Assembly: GCA_041946675.1 (NCBI GenBank)
Contig: JBHGAU010000002.1
Coordinates: 1-64,000, forward strand
Direction of reading: 5' to 3'
DNA from: CAWBKV01 sp041946675
GTDB lineage: Archaea; Halobacteriota; Methanosarcinia; Methanotrichales; Methanotrichaceae
DNA length: 64,000 bases
The notes below the pieces were generated by a model. That model did not search any database. It was not told where the DNA came from and saw only the letters and a list, made by a program, of their open reading frames with translations. Position numbers and translations under genes: made by a program. Shown here in pieces: positions 15,881-25,559 of this stretch. Numbering within the stretch: the first letter of the stretch is position 1; each line of letters begins with the position of its first letter.

Positions 15881-18415
15881 TTATTGCCAACTTCTTTTGC
15901 CTCCTTCCCGGGCTATATTATATTTTGAACTAAGAACATCCTCAAAGATATGGTATTCCAAGTTATATAATGATCTTAAATTATAGCTTAAACCGTTCAT
16001 GAGATTTGGATCGGTTCCCGAATATCCCATATAGCCCGGATCTCCATAGAATCCATCCCTAAATGCCTGGGAATCCGTGAAGATGACAAATTTACCTTTG
16101 CCATAATTTGCCTCAGCCGCGACAGTCCTATTGCCCATAGATATTAGGGGCTTTCCCCCCTTAATAGCTAGGCCCCATGGCTTTATGGGCAATCCTTGTG
16201 TTATATTTTGGTCTAGAGTCAGGTTACTTGCATTGGATGGCTGCTCTATATAGTAAGTATCCATGCCGAAGGATTGCGTTAAGTAAGATCCAGGCCCTTT
16301 TGGATCCAGCATAAGCAGGACGGAGTTGCCTTCTTTGATATAATTTAATAAGGCATCTCTTTCCGGCCCAAATAGCTCTTTAATTGGATCTATTATCACT
16401 AAAATTCTGCCCTTTTCCAAGGCTGACTCAAAATTATCTTCTATTACAGGCGTCAGATTTACCCTCTGAGTCCATATGAAAAAGGTCTCATAGCTTCCGC
16501 TTTTATTGCCTTTGCTTACAATCGTATTTGAGTGTTCTCCGTCAAAGCATACAGTATGATTCTTCACATAGAACTGGCTTGGAATTATATCTTGAGTCTT
16601 TGTTGATAGCAGGAATATAGCACCACTTACTGCTAGAGATCCTAGGGCTAGCATCACAACCAAAGCCGTCATCTTTCTTTCTCCTAGAATTGTCTTGCCC
16701 AGGAGATATGCGGCAAAAGCCCCAAACAGTATCCCCAATAGAAATAGGATCTGCTTTCCATTCTCGAATGAATTTCTATAGTTTAGGTACTCAATACATC
16801 CGATGATAAGATTTGGGGTGCCTCCAAAAAATGACCTGAAGTTGGATATTATCGTGGAATCCGAAAAAACAACCGCCCTTCCTTTTCCATACTTTAGGGC
16901 AACAGCCTGGTTGATTAGTCCCCATATAGTGTTTGTGACCTGTGTGGGATCATTAGATCTGGTCTCTCTGAAGAAACCGGAAGAAGCATATTCACCGGGA
17001 TCTGCTGCAAGGTTAAATCCAAGTACCACAGGTTCTCCGCCAAGAGGCGCTTTAATGCTGCACCCTGTCATGAAATCCAGATAAGGCATATATTTTACAA
17101 TCGGATGGGGCATTATGCCTCTTTTATAGTAATATAGACGGCCATCCATAGTGTTTACGCTATCGAATCCAAGCTCTATTCCAAACCTGTTCAATATTTG
17201 GTTTAGGCTGGTGCTGGTGCCTCCAAAGTTCGTATGATCTCCTATTAGGAAAAGCCCTCCACCATCATTTACGAAACGAACTATTGCATCAACCTCTTCA
17301 GGATCGTAATTGGAAGGAGTTTTTATTATAAATATATCATAATTCTTTAATATATCATAGGTAATTTTATCGGATACAACATCGGGCGAGACTTTCGCGG
17401 CTCCGGCTACTGTCCAATTTTTATAGGCCGGACTGACTATTCGGTATACTTTATAGGTATCGTTTAGCCATTCGACCATGCTGTATGCGTTGTAGGTAGA
17501 GCTCTCTCCATACCATTCTTTATCCAATTTTAAAGTCGAGAATTCCCAGAGAGAGTGAATTTCATCAACCAGTATTCTGCCGTCTTTTTTTACACCCGGG
17601 TCCTGAAAGATAGCTGAGGCTGTGAAACAGAATATGCTTAACATCAAAAGCATCAGTGCAAAAGCCTGCTTCCTATCGATATCCAGTCTAAAATCAAGTT
17701 TATAGCTATGTATTGGATACATCCAGATGAATAAAAGAATGAGGGGCACAAAGCTCGCAATTAACAATATCGGATTTATAAATATATCCAATCTTTCCCC
17801 GGCATAATATGGCACATCTGTTGCAAAGAAGATACAGACAAGCAGTAGATATCTGGCCAGAAGGTAAATTATGCTCACAGATATGAGTCCGAGAGATCTT
17901 TTAAATGCCAAAGAGGTATTTTGAGTTGATAAAAATATTATAATAAGTGCACCACTAAATATCAAAATCCATGGATAAAAACCAAGTTTTTCAAGGGTTA
18001 TCGTAAAAGGGAACAGGTTCTTCTGAGCGTACACAAAAAGCAGACCATTATTAGATGTTGCTTGCAGCCCAATCTGATCTGCGAAAAGTGATAGCATTGA
18101 AGCAAGCCAACCTACTTGGTGAAAGCTTGGTGCGAAGATATAGTATATCGATAAGGTAAGTGAGTGCAAAATAAGGATGACCCCACTGAGAAGGGCCCCC
18201 AACCATAGCGGCCTTGCTCTGGGTATCAACAATGATACGACTAACGCTGCTGCCGTAACAATTAGACCAGCATTATATGGATAGGGTATAACGAAGCAGG
18301 ATAATACAAGTGGTGGAATAGCAAATGCATATTTATTATTTGAAATAATATCGAATTTTAAGAATCCGAGAGTTGAAATAGCAATACCTAATAAAACCAT
18401 TGCTATTACAGGCAT
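15881..18415 (-). CDS. Membrane protein with paired GldG/DUF4350-like domains (copy B)
   Basis: At least 844 residues: about eight N-terminal membrane helices, an external domain (about 280-560) with ILVDEIHSLWEFS, NYDIFIIKTPSNYDPEEV and GGGLFLIGDHTNFGGTS, one or two more helices, then a second domain (IIDPIKELFGPERDALLNYI, VLLMLDPKGPGS). These resemble the substrate-binding-like folds of GldG-type ABC accessory proteins and DUF4350. No ABC ATPase lies nearby. The ATG at 18415 has no ribosome site and falls between two helices. The frame is open upstream to 18514 and codes another helix (QLLWLSLIPLSAFWLFAV), so the real start is probably ATA 18502, preceded by GGGGG and overlapping the upstream stop as ATAA. 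Confidence 0.75.
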   Translation of the reverse strand: MPVIAMVLLGIAISTLGFLKFDIISNNKYAFAIPPLVLSCFVIPYPYNAGLIVTAAALVVSLLIPRARPLWLGALLSGVILILHSLTLSIYYIFAPSFHQVGWLASMLSLFADQIGLQATSNNGLLFVYAQKNLFPFTITLEKLGFYPWILIFSGALIIIFLSTQNTSLAFKRSLGLISVSIIYLLARYLLLVCIFFATDVPYYAGERLDIFINPILLIASFVPLILLFIWMYPIHSYKLDFRLDIDRKQAFALMLLMLSIFCFTASAIFQDPGVKKDGRILVDEIHSLWEFSTLKLDKEWYGESSTYNAYSMVEWLNDTYKVYRIVSPAYKNWTVAGAAKVSPDVVSDKITYDILKNYDIFIIKTPSNYDPEEVDAIVRFVNDGGGLFLIGDHTNFGGTSTSLNQILNRFGIELGFDSVNTMDGRLYYYKRGIMPHPIVKYMPYLDFMTGCSIKAPLGGEPVVLGFNLAADPGEYASSGFFRETRSNDPTQVTNTIWGLINQAVALKYGKGRAVVFSDSTIISNFRSFFGGTPNLIIGCIEYLNYRNSFENGKQILFLLGILFGAFAAYLLGKTILGERKMTALVVMLALGSLAVSGAIFLLSTKTQDIIPSQFYVKNHTVCFDGEHSNTIVSKGNKSGSYETFFIWTQRVNLTPVIEDNFESALEKGRILVIIDPIKELFGPERDALLNYIKEGNSVLLMLDPKGPGSYLTQSFGMDTYYIEQPSNASNLTLDQNITQGLPIKPWGLAIKGGKPLISMGNRTVAAEANYGKGKFVIFTDSQAFRDGFYGDPGYMGYSGTDPNLMNGLSYNLRSLYNLEYHIFEDVLSSKYNIAREGGKRSWQ

Positions 18416-18498
18416 GGGTGTGGGAGTATAGCCATATATATCTACCGCAAATAGCCAAAACGCAGATAATGGTATTAAGGATAACCATAATAACTGCT

Positions 18499-21102
18499 TT
18501 ATATTCTTACCCCCTTATATTTGGAAACAATCTCTCGCAAAAGTTCAATATTCCCTAGCCATTGAAGCTGATACTGCTCCAGGTTCTCTTTGCCGGGCAG
18601 GTCAGATGCATATTCGAGATTCTCGTTCAATAAGAATCGAGAATCTCCTATCAACACAACAGCGCCATCGCCGATTTTTTTGGCTATGGTTAGGTTATAT
18701 GTAACGCCTCTGTAATTCAACCAAGTTATTGGATCGTATTTTCCAGTAGCCATAACAGGATATGCTTCCATAAATTTGGGTTTATGCCAGTATTTCTTCA
18801 GATTCTCGGGAGTTACGGACCCGGATTCTCCAGCATTATGCGTCTCTACAATCCAAGGGGCAGATCCCAGAGGAACGCTGCCTATGGACAAGTTGAATGA
18901 CTTCAGCAAAGGATCAAGCGGACCTTTGCTGCCATATCCAGCAGTTATAACAAGCAGGCCTCCGTTTTTGACGAATTTATCCAGTATAGCTACCTCTTCA
19001 GGGGTATAACGCCCATTTGGGGCTATGATAACCAACATACCTCCATTTAGTATCTCCGAAAAATCATCTTTTTCCTCCAAAACAAGAGGCATATAATTGT
19101 TCCTATACATGTTTGTTATTAGGCCATCTATGCTATCATCTTCATAATTATTCAAGTTGAATTGATTTAGGTGAGAGTGATCAATCCAGGCTATGTCTTT
19201 TTCCCTGCTCTCCTGAACTTGAATCAATGAGTTATTTATGCTTCCGGAGATCACCAGTGAAAGGGCGATAGCTATGGCAATGATAGCATTGAGCAATGTC
19301 ATATTATCTTTAGATTGACCATGGAATAGGTAGCCTATTGCTAGAATCCCTAGTATTATCAACGATATCCATGGAAGAAACACTAAAGATTCTGATTCAT
19401 GGCTCATCAGCCACACAATTGAGTCACGAACTAATTTATATCTAAACGGAACTTCCGAGCTGAAAATATATGATGTATCCCCAAACACCAATACATTGCC
19501 CTTACCATAGGTATCGGAGGCTACTACAACCAGATCTCCTATTTTCTCATTCGAATCATAAGTTCTGTCTCCCAAATGACCTGGAACAGTTGCATTGGGT
19601 TTATCGGAGAAGGAATAGCGTCCTATAATTACAGGTCTCGCATTTCTGCTCAAATTAAGCGAGGCGCCAACTGATGATGTGGTAATTTCAAACCCCAGAT
19701 CCTTGGATACGTAGTGAGGTAAGAATGTATTAGCATATGTCCAGTGATTGCTCACATAATCTGCAGTATCCTGGTTAATCCTTATTCCAGTTGGCGAAAG
19801 CACCTCGTTCAGATAATCTTTTCCTGACTTGAAATCCTCGTCGCTCGAGAACATTGATGTATGATCGCCAAAGGCAATGAGATTTCCACCCTTTTTTATA
19901 AAATCCCAGATGCTTTCCAAATCATCTGAAGAAAACGATTTATTCAAGTTTATTAGCATTAATACGTCGGCGTCTTTCAGAGCATCCTTCAGTGTCTGCG
20001 GATTGGTACGATTTAAATCTTCTACTTTATAGCCAATTTTCTCCAGATATAGCCCCATACCCCGCACTGAAAAGCTACTATATGGCTGAAAAGATTCATT
20101 TCCCTGTGGGAATTGAGGTAGATCAAATCCCATTTCGCAGTTTCGTTCATAGATCACTACCTTTCCAACGCTTCCATCACCAATATATGGAAAAATGGAA
20201 ACTAAAATAAGAGCAAAAAAGATGATGATAACTGCAGCTCCATCAATTTTTCTAAAAGCCATACTGCCGGCGGATACAGGCTTAATCTTGAATGCTTGAA
20301 TGACAAATATGAATGCTATTGCAAACATTAAAAAGGCGATATAAAGATCATCCATAGCCATCTCGCCGGTCGCCAGGATTTTGGCATGAGCTGCGATAAA
20401 TATTGCATCTATTAATATTAGTCCTACGATAGCTAAAATAAATATCTTCAATCGCTTCCGCTTATCAGATAAAATAATAAACGCAAATGTACAAAGGATA
20501 AACGTGAATAAAATAAAGGTTCCATTTATAGAAGGACCAATGATTAATTGGACTCCTACAACTCGACCTATAATATTCGAGAAGCTCTCAGATAACGATT
20601 TAATGCCCAGCCATAAGGATGGTATATTAATGTAGCATATATAAAAAATTGCATAGATTAAGCTACAGAGAGAGAGCGCTGGAAGAATGTTTTCATGAAC
20701 TCCCTTCGATTTTAAAAGCAAATCAAATCCATAAATGAATATCGGAAGACAGATCACCCAATATTCCGGTTTCAAAGACAAAAAAGGAAGAACGAGCGAG
20801 AAAAGAATCAATATTATGCCCAAAATAGGATCCTTGTTCTTTGAAATGTTTGAATAAACAGGGCTATAAAAAATTAGCAATCCAAGAAGGGATAGAAGGC
20901 CCAGCAAACGGCTAAAAATAGGAGAAATATATCCTAAATTAAGGGAGAATGCATTTAATGCAAACAGGATAATGATGATACAGATCCATTCCCTTGCTAG
21001 TTTGATGATCTCGCCTATGTTGTCATATATGCCCTTCTTAGGAGGCAATTGGAATTTACTGGATATGTTATTCATACACTTCCCAAGAAAATTTTTAACC
21101 AT
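18499..21102 (-). CDS. Membrane protein with paired GldG/DUF4350-like domains (copy A)
   Basis: An 867-residue paralogue of the next gene downstream. It has about nine N-terminal helices, an external domain (about 310-580) including DADVLMLINLNKSFSSDDLE and GGNLIAFGDHTSMFSS, then more helices and a second domain with MLVIIAPNGRYTPEEVAILD and GGLLVITAGYGSKGPLDPLL. The shared GDHT motif and domain order show an ancient duplication. ATG 21075, preceded by GGGAAG, is a credible alternative start. The last codon and stop (ATATAA) overlap the probable ATA start of copy B, so the two are coupled. Function unknown; a role in surface-polymer export or sensing is speculation. Confidence 0.78.
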   Translation of the reverse strand: MVKNFLGKCMNNISSKFQLPPKKGIYDNIGEIIKLAREWICIIIILFALNAFSLNLGYISPIFSRLLGLLSLLGLLIFYSPVYSNISKNKDPILGIILILFSLVLPFLSLKPEYWVICLPIFIYGFDLLLKSKGVHENILPALSLCSLIYAIFYICYINIPSLWLGIKSLSESFSNIIGRVVGVQLIIGPSINGTFILFTFILCTFAFIILSDKRKRLKIFILAIVGLILIDAIFIAAHAKILATGEMAMDDLYIAFLMFAIAFIFVIQAFKIKPVSAGSMAFRKIDGAAVIIIFFALILVSIFPYIGDGSVGKVVIYERNCEMGFDLPQFPQGNESFQPYSSFSVRGMGLYLEKIGYKVEDLNRTNPQTLKDALKDADVLMLINLNKSFSSDDLESIWDFIKKGGNLIAFGDHTSMFSSDEDFKSGKDYLNEVLSPTGIRINQDTADYVSNHWTYANTFLPHYVSKDLGFEITTSSVGASLNLSRNARPVIIGRYSFSDKPNATVPGHLGDRTYDSNEKIGDLVVVASDTYGKGNVLVFGDTSYIFSSEVPFRYKLVRDSIVWLMSHESESLVFLPWISLIILGILAIGYLFHGQSKDNMTLLNAIIAIAIALSLVISGSINNSLIQVQESREKDIAWIDHSHLNQFNLNNYEDDSIDGLITNMYRNNYMPLVLEEKDDFSEILNGGMLVIIAPNGRYTPEEVAILDKFVKNGGLLVITAGYGSKGPLDPLLKSFNLSIGSVPLGSAPWIVETHNAGESGSVTPENLKKYWHKPKFMEAYPVMATGKYDPITWLNYRGVTYNLTIAKKIGDGAVVLIGDSRFLLNENLEYASDLPGKENLEQYQLQWLGNIELLREIVSKYKGVRI

Positions 21103-21372
21103 TGAGGAAATCAGTTACCGCCAGCATTACAAGGCGAAATATAGATACTCTGGTATTAAGCCTTTTGGTGGAGACTTTTTAAAATATCCCTGAATTATTG
21201 AGAGATCTTAATTGATCGCCTATGTGATGAAAACTTCAGTTAAACTGAAATGAGTGAAGATTTGCATTACTATGAGTTTATATCGAAGGTTTGATAATCC
21301 TTTTACATGCAATAGATTAAAGATTACTGGTGATCCTGTGAACTGTAAATATCAGAGGCAGATGATGGGTAT

Positions 21373-22254
21373 ATGAGATTTGCTTTTAGATCGTTTTTTT
21401 CCATCGTATCTATAAATATTATTCTCATAATTTTGTGTACTCTGGCTGTATCGTTGCAACAAGATACAGGCACAGTCAAAGGTACCCATTTTAGCAGAAT
21501 ATATTCTGATTTTGGAACAGATATAAATCAGAATGGATTATATGATTTAATAAGTATCAATGTAGGTATTATTGTACTTTCTCCAGGTGAATATATTGTA
21601 AGGGGATCATTATATAGTGCTGATGGCAATGAATGTATTGATGCAATCAATGGGGCGCACTTGGGTTTCGGAGCTAAATCAATAAGATTAGACTTCTATG
21701 GATCAAGGGTAGTTGGAAAACATTATCTCAAAAACTTAACTCTGTATGATGCGCAGGGAAATTTGATTGACACGATAGATAACGCGTATATCACAAAAAA
21801 TAATTATTACCTTATAGAAGATGGTCCTTGGATGCAGGCTAAGCTTATCGGCAATTACACAGATTATGGAGCAGATGCAAACGGCGATGGCCTGTACGAC
21901 TATCTTATTATTGACGCAGGCGTTGATGTGAAGGCGCCTGGTGAGTATAGTTTGATGGGATATCTCAACGATTCCGAGGACAATGAGATTGCATGGACCA
22001 TAGATCATGGGATGCTTTCATCTGGAAACCATTCGATGCATCTTAGTTTTGATGGAAACAGCATAAACAGCCATAGAATAGGCGGGCCATATCATCTTAG
22101 GAGTCTCACGCTGTTCTCCGGTTCTTCGCCGACTGAATTAAGGATATGTGATTTTCTTGAAGAGGCATATGCTACGTCTGCTTATAACTATTCAGAATTC
22201 TTATCAGTTAATGCCTATCAAGAGTCATTTAACCAAAAGAAAATCCAGTATTAA
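21373..22254 (+). CDS. Secreted protein with two Asp/Asn-Gly-Tyr-Asp repeats
   Basis: A 293-residue protein with an N-terminal signal or anchor (SIVSINIILIILCTLAVSL) and two beta-sandwich-like repeats. Each opens with DFGTDINQNGLYDLISINVG or DYGADANGDGLYDYLIIDAG and continues with PGEY, a G-x-L-Y/N strand and L-S/D-F-x-G. The D-x-N-x-N/D-G-x-x-D loop is a Ca-binding type. Such repeats occur in archaeal surface proteins. It is read divergently from the twin membrane-protein genes across 270 bp and converges with endonuclease V (4-nt overlap). The soft promoter region contains several TATA-like words. Confidence 0.72.
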   Translation: MRFAFRSFFSIVSINIILIILCTLAVSLQQDTGTVKGTHFSRIYSDFGTDINQNGLYDLISINVGIIVLSPGEYIVRGSLYSADGNECIDAINGAHLGFGAKSIRLDFYGSRVVGKHYLKNLTLYDAQGNLIDTIDNAYITKNNYYLIEDGPWMQAKLIGNYTDYGADANGDGLYDYLIIDAGVDVKAPGEYSLMGYLNDSEDNEIAWTIDHGMLSSGNHSMHLSFDGNSINSHRIGGPYHLRSLTLFSGSSPTELRICDFLEEAYATSAYNYSEFLSVNAYQESFNQKKIQY

Positions 22255-22898
22255 TGCATGATGCTTTTCATCCGGTTGGCATACTCATGTGCAAGTCTGC
22301 TCGGCTCCGGCAGCTTGTAGCCCTTTAAATACTTCCGCGCAAGCACCAGGGACGAATCGACAGAAACCTTATGTCCCGGAGCTACTACTATCGGCCTGCA
22401 GCCTTTTCTGGATTTGAGAACATATCCTACGACACCTTTGCCGTAAACCAGAGGATTCGCCTCATCTTCATCCACAGGAGCCTCAAAGCACCCGCAGAGT
22501 ATATCTTTGCTGATGCCGATTGTGGGAATATCAAGCATAACGCCTATATAAGATGCAAGCCCCGCCATCCTCGGATGGTTTATGCCGCAACCATCAACGA
22601 AAATCAGAGTTGGTTTTATCTTCAACCTCCCGAGCGCCATAATCGCTGGAGGGCCTTCTCTAAACGAGAGGAATCCGGGTACATACGGAATGCTTGCCTC
22701 TTCTGCATGGCAAGCAGCATCAATGATCTCAAACTGCCTGAGCACTACAGCTCCTGAGATCACCAGGTCTTCAATAAAAGCTTGATCTACGCCTGCAACA
22801 GTTTCCTCTGAATAACCATCTATTAGGGAAATCCGTGAGGCAACTGCCCTCTGGATCTCAATCAGGTGTCTCTCCAAAGTAGGTGTTAATGATTCCAT
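22251..22898 (-). CDS. nfi: Endonuclease V
   Basis: Repair nuclease that cuts near deaminated bases such as inosine. The 215-residue length and motifs are typical: AGVDQAF (metal Asp), YVPGFLSFREGP (lesion wedge), FVDGCGINHPRMAGLASYIG (the VDG-G-HPR-G-A-G signature) and VAPGHKVSVDSS. The start at ATG 22898 is followed by a normal N-terminal helix. It is separated by 44 bp from the PhoU-type genes upstream on the same strand. Confidence 0.92.
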   Translation of the reverse strand: MESLTPTLERHLIEIQRAVASRISLIDGYSEETVAGVDQAFIEDLVISGAVVLRQFEIIDAACHAEEASIPYVPGFLSFREGPPAIMALGRLKIKPTLIFVDGCGINHPRMAGLASYIGVMLDIPTIGISKDILCGCFEAPVDEDEANPLVYGKGVVGYVLKSRKGCRPIVVAPGHKVSVDSSLVLARKYLKGYKLPEPSRLAHEYANRMKSIMH

Positions 22899-22942
22899 TT
22901 TAATGCCAATGATGCCGCTTTGGTGTTAAGGAATCTCTCCGG

Positions 22943-23941
22943 CTAAGGCCCAACAGCGGCATGGCAGAGGTTGATTGTCAGCTCGCCTATATTCATCATA
23001 TAATCGAGCATCCTTTCCATGCTTCCTGCCGCAATCACCCTCATAAGCATCTCTGACTTATTGTTGGAATCCGTTGAGTTGGCAATAAGCTGAATGCGCT
23101 CCCTTACTTCCTTGATCCTGTTTATTAGTTCATTTGCTTTATCGGCATTCGCCGAAAGCAGGTAAACTATCGAGTCATCTATGAGCGCGCTAAAAATAGG
23201 CTCGAGTCTCGCCAGCTCTCCTGTAAGCTCCTCCGGCAGAGGACTATCGCAGTTGTATGCAACTTCAGCTATTCTGTGTGCGTGGTCTGCGATCCTTTCC
23301 AGGTTGGATGCGGCCTGGGTATAATTGAAGGCTGCAATAGAGTTGGGCATATCCTGTTTTACAGTTCCAGACCTAAGCGTCTCTGTGAACTGGCGAGAAA
23401 TAAGCAGGTACAATCTATCTACATCATTGTCCCTCTGGATTACGTCCGAAGCAAGCTCCTTGTTATTGCTCGCGAGCGCTGATATGGCATCCTGGATCAT
23501 AGACTTGACAACAGTCCTGATTCGTTTGAGGGCACGATCAGCCTGAAGCTCTTCTGAGCTGAGCAAATCCTGGATGATGACTTTGTTTATGGTCTCCTCC
23601 AGGATCTCGGGGCCTATGAGCTTGTTTACTATCTGGCGGATATCTTTCTTCTGAGCTGACGACATATGATTGGATGCTACCTCGATGGTCCTGTAGCCCC
23701 CGAGGTAACAGCCTATAATATCTCTCGCCAGAGGCTCTCCTGATTTATCCTTTATATCCAGTCTCGTTTTAAGATCGCGCTCAGAGCGATCTATTGAGAG
23801 CGTCAGAGCGCCGTTATCGCTCTGTGTGATATATATTATTGATCCGGCAGCAATTCCATTCTTCGTTGCCCAGCCTTTGGGCAGGGAAACGATAAATGTG
23901 GACTTTCCAGTCCTCTGCACTTTTCTTGTATCCATATTCAT
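22943..23941 (-). CDS. AbrB/SpoVT-PhoU fusion, phosphate uptake regulator
   Basis: A 332-residue protein joining an N-terminal SpoVT/AbrB-like DNA-binding domain (RKVQRTGKSTFIVSLPKGWA, 1-45) to two PhoU helical repeats (about 105-330), with the PhoU-like segments NLERIADHAHRIAEVA and SMERMLDYMMNIGEL. The combination is common in archaea and is thought to link phosphate transport status to transcription. It starts directly after the phoU stop. It is the third gene of pstB-phoU-abrB/phoU. Confidence 0.85.
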   Translation of the reverse strand: MNMDTRKVQRTGKSTFIVSLPKGWATKNGIAAGSIIYITQSDNGALTLSIDRSERDLKTRLDIKDKSGEPLARDIIGCYLGGYRTIEVASNHMSSAQKKDIRQIVNKLIGPEILEETINKVIIQDLLSSEELQADRALKRIRTVVKSMIQDAISALASNNKELASDVIQRDNDVDRLYLLISRQFTETLRSGTVKQDMPNSIAAFNYTQAASNLERIADHAHRIAEVAYNCDSPLPEELTGELARLEPIFSALIDDSIVYLLSANADKANELINRIKEVRERIQLIANSTDSNNKSEMLMRVIAAGSMERMLDYMMNIGELTINLCHAAVGP

Positions 23942-24598
23942 CTAATTGAGATGCTCCCTCTTACCTTCAACCATGTACACAATGGCTTCACATATATTGC
24001 ATATGTGATCACCAATTCTCTCAAGATGCCTGTTCACCATAAGCAGGGATATGCCTTCGTTTATTGCCGCAGGATCTTCTATTATTATTTTTAATAGCTT
24101 ATCCCTGGTTTTAACATAAAGGCCATCGACCTCATAGTCCCATTTGGTAGTCTGGCGTGCCATATCTGCGTCATCATTTTTCAAAGCCTCCATGGCCTGG
24201 TAAAGCATCTTTCTTGCAATCTCCGCCATATGGGGTATGTACTCGAGCTTTGCCACTTGAATCTTCTTTGATTGCACAGTTACCCTTGCTATATCTACAG
24301 CCAGATCTCCAATTCTTTCCAGATCTATGCCTATTTTCAATATGCCGATTATCTGCCTCAGATCCCTGGCCATAGGCTGCTGAAGTGCCAGAAGCTGCAA
24401 ACATAAATTCTCGATCTTCTGGCTCATCTCATCCACATCGTGATCGCCTTGGACAACCTCTTTTGCCGCCTCGACATTTGAATCACGAAGGGCGGTGGCC
24501 GCTTTATCTATAGCTATGCTGACTTGATCTGCAAGGCTCTCAGTCAGGGTTTTTAGCTTATCCAGATCTCTATGATATCTTTCCCTGTACGGACTCAT
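23942..24598 (-). CDS. phoU: Phosphate signalling protein PhoU
   Basis: A 218-residue all-helical PhoU with both three-helix repeats: RQIIGILKIGIDLERIGDLA (repeat 1) and LLMVNRHLERIGDHICNICE (repeat 2), each with the metal-binding E-R-I-G-D-H/L pattern. PhoU modulates the Pst phosphate transporter. It sits 19 bp after pstB and is immediately followed by a second PhoU-type gene. Confidence 0.93.
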   Translation of the reverse strand: MSPYRERYHRDLDKLKTLTESLADQVSIAIDKAATALRDSNVEAAKEVVQGDHDVDEMSQKIENLCLQLLALQQPMARDLRQIIGILKIGIDLERIGDLAVDIARVTVQSKKIQVAKLEYIPHMAEIARKMLYQAMEALKNDDADMARQTTKWDYEVDGLYVKTRDKLLKIIIEDPAAINEGISLLMVNRHLERIGDHICNICEAIVYMVEGKREHLN

Positions 24599-24617
24599 TT
24601 CCCCACTCCCGCTAAGC

Positions 24618-25364
24618 TTACCCGAATCTTCCGGTTATGTAATCCTCAGTGCTCTTCTCCTTGGGCATCTCAAAGATGCGCTTTGTTTCACCCACCTCTA
24701 TTAATTCCCCCATCAGGAAGAAGGCAGTGCAATCAGAAACCCTTGCAGCCTGCTGCATATTGTGGGTGACGATCACCTGTGTATACCCTTCCTTCAGCTT
24801 CTCCATCAGGTTCTCTATCTTGGCGGTTGAGATTGGGTCGAGCGCACTACATGGTTCGTCCAGCAAAATAACATCGGGTTTCATTGCCAGAGTCCTGGCT
24901 ATACAAAGCCTCTGCTGCTGGCCGCCGGATAGGCCCAGAGCCGGTTTATCCAGCCTATCTGAGACTTCTTCCCATAATGCAGCATCTTTCAAGCTTCTTT
25001 CCACTATCTGGTCTATGTTCCTCGCGCCGTGAATCCTGGGACCATATGCAACGTTATCGTAGATTGACATCGGAAAGGGGTTGGGCTTCTGAAAGACCAT
25101 TCCTATTTTCTTCCTCAGCTCGACGACATCGATATTCTTTCCATAAATATTGATATCATCATAAAGCACTTCGCCCTTGATCCTGACCTTATCCACTAGA
25201 TCGTTCATCCTGTTTAGACAGCGAATAAAAGTAGATTTGCCGCATCCTGATGGACCTATGAGGGCTGTTATCTTCTTTTCGGGAATCTCTAGGTTAATAT
25301 CCTTCAGGGCTTGCTTCTCGCTATACCAAAGGCTCAGATTCTTAGAGATAATCTTGGAGCTCAC
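24618..25364 (-). CDS. pstB: Phosphate ABC transporter ATP-binding protein PstB
   Basis: ATPase of the high-affinity phosphate importer, 248 residues. Walker A GPSGCGKS (37-44) is followed by the PstB-typical TFIRCLNRMNDLV; the Q-loop FQKPNPFPMSIYDNVAYG, signature LSGGQQQRLCIARTLA, Walker B VILLDEPCSALDPIS and the switch histidine in VTHNMQQAARVSD are all present. It is unusual that pstS, pstC and pstA are absent: upstream is the divergent thermosome gene, so the permease must be encoded elsewhere. Confidence 0.95.
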   Translation of the reverse strand: MSSKIISKNLSLWYSEKQALKDINLEIPEKKITALIGPSGCGKSTFIRCLNRMNDLVDKVRIKGEVLYDDINIYGKNIDVVELRKKIGMVFQKPNPFPMSIYDNVAYGPRIHGARNIDQIVERSLKDAALWEEVSDRLDKPALGLSGGQQQRLCIARTLAMKPDVILLDEPCSALDPISTAKIENLMEKLKEGYTQVIVTHNMQQAARVSDCTAFFLMGELIEVGETKRIFEMPKEKSTEDYITGRFG

Positions 25365-25432
25365 CGCAGTTCTCCTCTATATCTTTTGCAGGCATCAACA
25401 TCATTGCAGTTTAAGGCGATCTCTTTTAGGGA

Positions 25433-25456
25433 ACTATATAGACCTTCCTATATAGT
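25433..25456. promoter_or_regulatory. Inverted repeat between pstB and thermosome genes
   Basis: ACTATATAG (25433-25441) and CTATATAGT (25448-25456) form a perfect 9-bp inverted repeat with a 6-bp spacer, followed by TCTATATATATG. It sits in the 195-bp divergent interval. It could be an operator for either gene and also overlaps possible TATA boxes. The likely thermosome TATA box is TTTATATAG at 25508-25516. Confidence 0.4.
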
Positions 25457-25559
25457 CTATATATATGTGAAGCGGTATACAAATGCATAGGCGAACAATG
25501 CGAATCCTTTATATAGAACTTCAAACTGGTATAAGAAAAAAGTCGGGGAGGAACACGGT

